Source: Balanoglossus misakiensis (lineage: Eukaryota; Hemichordata). From it: 64,000 nt of DNA. The position numbers and the translations under genes were made by a program. How positions within the stretch are numbered: the stretch's first letter is position 1; each line of letters opens with the position of its first letter. Under the pieces are notes generated by a model. The model searched no databases. It was not told the origin of the DNA and saw only the letters and a list, made by a program, of their open reading frames with translations. The stretch covers positions 4,712,001 to 4,776,000 of the forward strand of contig CM082597.2 in NCBI GenBank assembly GCA_040954595.2. The letters are read 5' to 3'. Shown in pieces: positions 60,501-64,000 of this stretch.

Positions 60501-61700
60501 TTCGACTGTAATTGGCTGTAGCGCCACTGAGACGATCTCGTGGAGTTCCAAGGCGAGTTACTTGAGTTGTCGCTGACCCACTTTGGGAAAGGTATTACCG
60601 CGCGAGTGTAGCACACTCGTCCGGGTGAAGGTTCGACTGAACAGTAAGGTGGCGAGGCAATTTATAAAAGCGGAATTTGTAAATTGGAACGCTTTCAGAG
60701 AAAAGCGCTTGTTTCATCACTCTGACATTTATCATAAGAGTAATGTATCGAGAAGGTGTGACCGAACATCGAGTAACCACTCTGCAAAAATATCAAAATG
60801 TCAAAGTGGCACTTGTGTTATTTCTCTGCTATGAAAACGTACCGACCTGTTTTATTCTAACCCCAGTTTCATGCTTCTAGGAAATGACACTAGTGCATGC
60901 ATATGATTCCTGTGAATCTCAAAATTGCCTTTGATAATAGTCATGGCATTAGAATGCTCTAGTTAACAAAAGGTCATACAACTTCAATCAAACTTCAAGT
61001 CATATTGATAGCATAACGACCCATACAAAATTATACACTCAGTCGCCTCATCAGCATATTAAGGTAGTACACACCTGGGGGGAGAGACATTAAGAAAAAT
61101 GTTAGCCAAGAGTACAAGAATCTTTAAAACACATTGATTTACCAATCAGGACAATCAATTGTGTTGTATAGAAACAAAATAATACGGGAAAGACTTTGAC
61201 TGTATTCGACTTATCAAATTTGACTTACATGATTGACCGAAAAGAAGCCTATTCTCTGACGCTATGAAGGTTTTAATCAACAAAGTCGTGTAGACATTGT
61301 GTGGTGAAATTTCGATTTAATTGAACAACAAGTCCAATTTTGCACAGACAGTCGAGTGCTTCAAGAAGTATTTGGAGACATATGTGGTCATAATTGCGCA
61401 ATAGACAGATAAGGCTTGAGATCTGTGGCAGACTGAATGTTGTGGTGGGCGATTCCATGTGAGGGACCATAGCAAGAACCGCACCGTCAATCCACACTGG
61501 CTATCAATAATGCATGATGCAATGTCTCTGCAGAGAGGCATCCACTAATGTTCGTGTCTTGTTGAGCAGGCTCCACTCCTCCACGCACCCAGCTGACTGA
61601 TTCGATTAGGCGTGGTGCCGTCTTGTGCAGAGCAGCTGCTGAAGAGGCTGGCCAAATATTAGTGCCGAGCTAGACTGACAATAGACCATTTTCTGAACTC
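54533..61700. other. Intergenic DNA, no supported gene
   Basis: Only short frames without recognisable motifs. A slightly CpG-richer patch at about 56450-56570 lies in an 83-codon plus-strand frame with no known family features. A GAAT/GGAA-rich tract is at about 58865-58915. Confidence 0.5.
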
Positions 61701-61863
61701 CACGAGACCCCGCGAGATCTTGCGTGGTTAGGCAGTTTATATGGGGGGGGGGACAAACAACAGACGGTTCATCGTGGTAAACTGCACAAACGAGTCAATT
61801 TTTGTATAAACTCTGCACATATTATTGTTTTAAACAAAGCTTGCTGTATGCCTTTGCTACAAG

Positions 61864-61873
61864 TCTCGCGAGA
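61864..61873. promoter_or_regulatory. TCTCGCGAGA palindrome
   Basis: Exact 10-base palindrome, followed at once by another TCTCGC. The same word is known as a promoter element in mammals; its role here is unknown. A related CGAGACCCCGCGAGATCT lies near 61702, and a G8-9 run near 61743. Confidence 0.3.
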
Positions 61874-63914
61874 TCTCGCAATACGCGGAAAATCAACTAT
61901 TGGCAGCAATCAATACAGGCAAGATTTATACACAGATAAACACGCAACACATAGCCGAGGAGCCAGTCCTAAAGAAAACATGTTAATTTTAAGAACATCG
62001 CCAAGGGCCACCATTCCGCCATCTTTTATTTTCCGATATGGCTCTTGGGTAAATAATAAAAATACCATAAACAGCTGATCGACTGCTATTTTATGTCAAA
62101 GACACCATTCTCAGACTTGCAATATTCTTTGTGTATGAAATGGTCTTCCTACAATTATATGCTCTTGCTATTTATATATGTTGTAAAAACTCGAGTCCTT
62201 CTCTACGGGGGTACCTACATCCCTTGGCTAAAAAGGACCCGCAAGGCATCGTATCTTACCAGTGTGTTGTGTAATTGTAGGGAAGTGGTCTTAGATCCGA
62301 CAAACATATAAAGCCTTATCATCCGTTAATGTACCACTAAGAACATACGTCACGGTTCGCCTAGGCGAATCCGAGTCAGATCATTTTCATTTTTGGGATC
62401 TTGTACATTATTCATTAAGACTCTGTCTATTTGTCTGTCTGTCTCTCTGTTTCCCTCACTCTATCTTCCTCAGTCCATGTTTTTACATGTATCCGTAAAC
62501 AATCAATGAGAGAAGATCGCATCCTGTGCCCTTATGGCTTCTTGTGAACAACGACCCTAGTATTACACCTCATTCGTTACTAAAACACACTGGCTGAGAA
62601 TATATTGTCCGTTTACGGCAATCTGCTTTGTCTTCTTCAAGAGATGCATCTATATACACCAACACCCCAAAGTTATTGCACACATAATAAATTATCCTGG
62701 ACGGCGTCCCGCATGGATGCTGTAGACTCTAGTCATATATTGCCAATGATTTGTTGGGCACAACATCCGTTGCTTGTCACAGAAACACCTTGATGTAAAC
62801 CACCCAAGGCACGTTATCTTTCAGTCGTTTAAATTAACAGTAGAAAATCTCTGGAAATACTGAATTCAACGCATGTACAGTGCCCGCTCTGTGAAACACA
62901 TGTATGTATCAACTGGTATCCCCGTAAACAATGTGACTGTACACGTCCTTTCAAATTCATGCACACATATATGGCATGACTTCATTTTCCATGTATTTGT
63001 AAATTCTATGGGAAGTTTAGTTTTCCATAAATAAAAAAGATGGACTCTTGCAGACGTTGGAATTTCACTGAGCATTCTCAAGGAGTAAGGCCAAATTAGA
63101 CCCAGGGGTAAAGGTCAATTCAGGAACTGTTTAACTGGTGTAGTTATAGGATCATAAAGTTTCAATCATCACAAGCAATTAAAGTACCGCTTTGGCGGTT
63201 CAGTATTTCAGGCACCATGGTGCTCGTTCAAATGTTACATTCTTCATTTTCATGACGCAATTATTTATATCTGTATGCTTACTGGCAGGATCTGCTGAAA
63301 TGGCCAGTCGTTTAGATATATGGCGCCATCTTGTTTGGTGGATATGTCATTCACACGCTGCGATGACGTTGTTACTGGACAGTATATATATTTCAAGAGG
63401 TCGAAGGTTGAATATTCTGCACATTTTAATGATATGGCAGGACAAATAACTTCTAAATCAAGCATAATTTAAGGCGAATTGTGTGCACAACTTCCTGTAT
63501 TGCAAGTGAATTGTCAGTCATTTCTCAAATCGTTAAGATGTAAAGAAGCAGTTTACCCTGTATGTAATATTATTGAAAGAAAGGTCCAGTTAAGCAAACA
63601 ATCGACAGATTGAATCATAATGTCACAAATGTACTAAGCTTGCAGGGCAACGACACGAGAATTTGTTTGTTTTGACTACGCTCACAAATAGTAAGGGCAC
63701 ATCTGACAAATTGGATTTTAGTCATAGTGGTTACTTTGAATGACACACAATGAGAACAAGTATTAAATAACATAATGTAAACATTTACATGTATAAGCTT
63801 ATTAGTGAGCTAAACAAACACATTGGATGCACATATGCTGTTGCCTTGTGCGATTCACGGTCGGGACCACTTAGGTGAGTTTAGTATATTCATGGACTCA
63901 CAGACAGAGAGACC
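61874..63914. other. Intergenic DNA, no supported gene
   Basis: Short frames only. CTGT/GTCT-rich low complexity is at about 62423-62453. Confidence 0.5.
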
Positions 63915-63979
63915 AAAGGAAGTCATGAAATACAGCAACTATCATGACTAAAGGAAGTCATGAAATACAGCTACTATCA
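63915..63979. repeat. 35-base tandem repeat, two units
   Basis: AAAGGAAGTCATGAAATACA followed by GC(A/T)ACTATCATG, at 63915 and again at 63950. Confidence 0.85.
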
Positions 63980-64000
63980 TGTCGTTTCTTCAATCCCTTA

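Overview
The window is animal genomic DNA. Genes are broken by GT-AG introns of roughly 100 to 1,700 bases with conserved phases, intergenic DNA is AT-rich, and small TA- or TTAA-flanked inverted-repeat elements and microsatellites are scattered throughout. The protein types (two-domain transmembrane C-type lectins, an NHL-repeat protein joined to a glycosyltransferase fold and a TRADD-N-like segment, ER-type JmjC proteins, families of Golgi-type glycosyltransferases) suggest a marine invertebrate. An invertebrate deuterostome such as amphioxus or an acorn worm is my best guess, but a lophotrochozoan cannot be excluded from sequence alone. No rRNA, tRNA, CRISPR array or prokaryotic feature is visible.

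Layout. 1-4016 (+): 3' seven-eighths of a secreted/ER JmjC-domain gene ending in HDEL (JmjC-A). 3182-21595: a direct tandem segmental duplication of about 9 kb, each unit carrying the last two exons of JmjC-A followed by a complete nine-exon gene for a type I membrane protein with two C-type lectin domains (4835-9778 and 13638-19175). The second unit therefore also contains an orphan JmjC tail (12266-12817). 23343-25310 (-): an intronless type II membrane protein with two beta-1,3-galactosyltransferase-like domains. 26528-31053 (-): a six-exon gene for a 1,070-residue fusion of a GT4-like fold, a TRADD-N-like segment, a coiled coil and an NHL propeller. 32871-37126 (+): a complete paralogue of the first gene (JmjC-C, 464 residues, C-terminal HEEL). 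37527-49664 (-): a tandem array of three five-exon POFUT-like type II membrane proteins. 49665-64000: about 14 kb with repeats and a few weak signals but no gene I can support.

How the genes relate. The JmjC proteins (ER lumen), the galactosyltransferase-like and POFUT-like proteins (Golgi or ER) and the lectins (cell surface) are all secretory-pathway products, so the region looks like an accessory, birth-and-death neighbourhood for making and reading glycans. The GT-TRADD-N-NHL fusion has no signal peptide and looks cytosolic. It is the most unusual gene here and a candidate innate-immune sensor or ubiquitin-pathway scaffold built on what looks like a catalytically dead glycosyltransferase fold. 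Exon joins were worked out by hand from splice sites and phase; all nine-, six-, seven- and five-exon models given below keep an open frame from ATG to stop.
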